NCBI GenBank assembly: GCA_002914805.1
Contig: JXTB01000190.1
Span: 626,520-690,519, forward strand
DNA from: Parasponia andersonii
Lineage: Eukaryota; Streptophyta; Magnoliopsida; Rosales; Cannabaceae
Length of the DNA: 64,000 nucleotides
Reading direction: 5' to 3'
A program made the translations under genes and the position numbers. How positions within the stretch are numbered: the first letter of the stretch is position 1; each line of letters opens with the position of its first letter. This document shows positions 62,623 through 64,000 of this stretch, in pieces. The notes under the pieces are model-generated. The model did no database searches, was not told where the DNA came from, and saw only the letters and a list, made by a program, of their open reading frames with translations.

Positions 62623-64000
62623 TCATCGAGTATCAGAGTCATCCGACCCTAACATTGTTCGATACCTCCGACCTGTATTTGGGAGTCCGGCGCCTCCTTC
62701 TGCGGCCTCTGTTTCTAGCTCATCTTCCTCGACTCCACTAACTTCACCTTGGACTTCCCCTGCAGCAACGCCAACTGGGAAACCCCCTTGGTGCAAGGGT
62801 GGCTGTCTATCACCTTCATCATATTTTTTCGTCTCATTACTACCTTCATTTACTACTTTACCATCGCCAGCCTTCTTCTTCGGAATAAAGGTCACAGACT
62901 TTGGAAGATCAGTAAAAGCATTCTTCACATCTGACCCTGATTCCCTATCCAAGCCCTTGACCTGATTGTGAAATTCTCCATAAGCTCGAGTGTTGGAGAT
63001 TTCATCGACTTCACTCGTTGAAGAAAAACTATAACATGTGTACTTGGAAGGGTTTACTAAATAGTCAGGTACCCCAGAAGACTTGTTGCTCATAAGTGAT
63101 CCACAATCCGAAACCGTCGCATTCTTCGGAAACCATTCTTCGCAATCATTTTCCCGACCAACGTCGAACCTAACCCGTTTCTGCGACTTAAAAGCTTCGT
63201 CACTCTCCTTTCTTTTCAAGATTGGCTTTGGCCGAGCTCCATCTTGGGTGCCTTTGGCCTCTGGCTCCTTGACATGCACAGTAGCAGGCAGAGTAGAAGC
63301 AAGGTTTTGAGCTTCGTCTTCATCTTCTTTCAGCCTAAACCTTGCAGCTAGGTGATTGGCACGCGGGTCCTTGTTGTTAGGGAGGACAAGGACATTGTGA
63401 GAATTCAAATAAGACCCAGTTTGAGTAACATCGCTCATATACAAGCGATCCCCAACATTTTCACTTCCCGAAGCTACTTTGTCAAATTCGTCTTCTTCCT
63501 CCTGATAGCCATTATCAGCAATGAATTGAATTGAACACCCATGAGAATGAGAATGCCACTACTCTTAAACCATTTTAAATTGTTTCTTTATTCTAATTGG
63601 AAAACTCATTGCTAAGCGAAATCATGAACAAAGCCAATGCAAATTTATGCAAATTGCATCCTTCTATATCACTCAATTTTCAGTATAAAAAAGAAGGCAT
63701 ATATATATATATATATATATACGTATATACATAAACACATCCTAAAAAGTAAGTATTTTAAATGTAAATTTATAAAAAAAAAATAAAGAAGAAGAAGAAG
63801 GAGGAGGAAGATTGACCTCGTAATCGAGAGTTCGGTCCAAGCCAATGGAGGATCTGATACTCCATTCATCTTGACCATCCAATTTATTATCATCAGGTCC
63901 GTCGATTCTCTCCGGATCGTCATGATCGAAGTTTCTTCGCCGACCCTTCTTCAAGAACTCATCGAAAGAGGACGAACAAGGCATATCGTCTCTGCCGGAG
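62623..64000 (-). CDS. TSSC4-like protein (U5 snRNP assembly factor), 5' end beyond the window
   Basis: Animal TSSC4 is a U5 snRNP and tri-snRNP assembly factor in the nucleus; plant members carry the same conserved region (family knowledge). Predicted exons here: 64,000-63,817 (partial) and 63,501-62,623 (stop at 62,623). The donor TTACGAG/GTCAAT and acceptor TATCAG/GAGGAA join in phase 0 to give LDRTLDYEEEEDEFDKVASG. Conserved pieces are EWSIRSSIGLDRTLDYE, DRLYMSDVTQ, NPHA-type DPRANHLAARFRLKEDEDEA and the TSSC4 core VPDYLVNPSKYTCYSF. The protein is acidic, with a Lys/Arg-rich KPILKRKES stretch. The frame stays open upstream of the Met at 63,984 to the window edge and plant homologues have about 60-80 more residues, so that Met is probably internal. 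Confidence 0.85.

Noticed and set aside
1-64000. tRNA, rRNA, conserved miRNA precursors and CRISPR arrays
   Set aside because: I looked for typical tRNA A/B boxes and for mature sequences of common plant miRNAs (156, 159, 160, 164, 166, 169, 171, 172, 390, 398) by eye and found none; a covariance-model search would be decisive.

Overview
This is a nuclear window from a eudicot plant. The signs are AT-rich intergenic DNA, many short introns with plant-type splice sites, plant-specific gene families (AP2/ERF, DCD, AML/MEI2-like, SUVH, trihelix) and plant transposon debris (Ty3/gypsy with PBS-flanked LTRs, CACTA, MULE-like and MITE elements). I cannot name the species. No CRISPR array, operon, tRNA or rRNA gene was recognised.

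Layout. 1-654: LTR of a gypsy-type element whose body lies off the left edge. 655-7,791: intergenic DNA with a foldback MITE and a CACTA terminus. 7,792-10,575 (-): ERF transcription factor of the ERF113/RAP2.6L type in two exons, with no in-frame ATG at its expected start. 10.6-15.2 kb: promoter side and repeats. 15,225-17,305 (-): DCD-domain protein. 18.25-19.31 kb: element with long terminal inverted repeats. 20,396-23,236 (+): otubain-like deubiquitinase in 8 exons. 24,944-31,142 (-): MEI2-like RNA-binding protein of the AML1/AML4 type in 14 exons. 34,195-35,055: solo LTR with a perfect 5-bp target duplication. 37.65-42.24 kb (-): decayed gypsy element with one LTR of the same family as the left edge. 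44,114-52,142 (+): SUVH4/KRYPTONITE-like H3K9 methyltransferase in 15 exons. 52-59 kb: intergenic DNA with a 148-bp direct repeat around a copia-like LTR. 59,069-61,652 (+): ASR3-like trihelix repressor. 62,623-64,000 (-): TSSC4-like U5 snRNP factor, cut by the right edge.

The genes are independent housekeeping or regulatory loci, not a cluster acting in one pathway. I assembled exons from splice signals, phase continuity and family homology known to me, so exact boundaries are predictions. Every multi-exon model keeps frame from end to end, with one exception: the SUVH4-like gene has a single in-frame TAA inside its SRA domain, while the other roughly 630 codons remain open and well conserved.

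I did not find a convincing undescribed biological system. The observations most worth following up are the nonsense codon, GC donor and duplicated exon in the SUVH4 gene, the missing ATG of the ERF gene, the GC-AG introns in two conserved genes, the MULE-like element with non-TE sequence inside, and the LTR whose end coincides with a 148-bp duplication.
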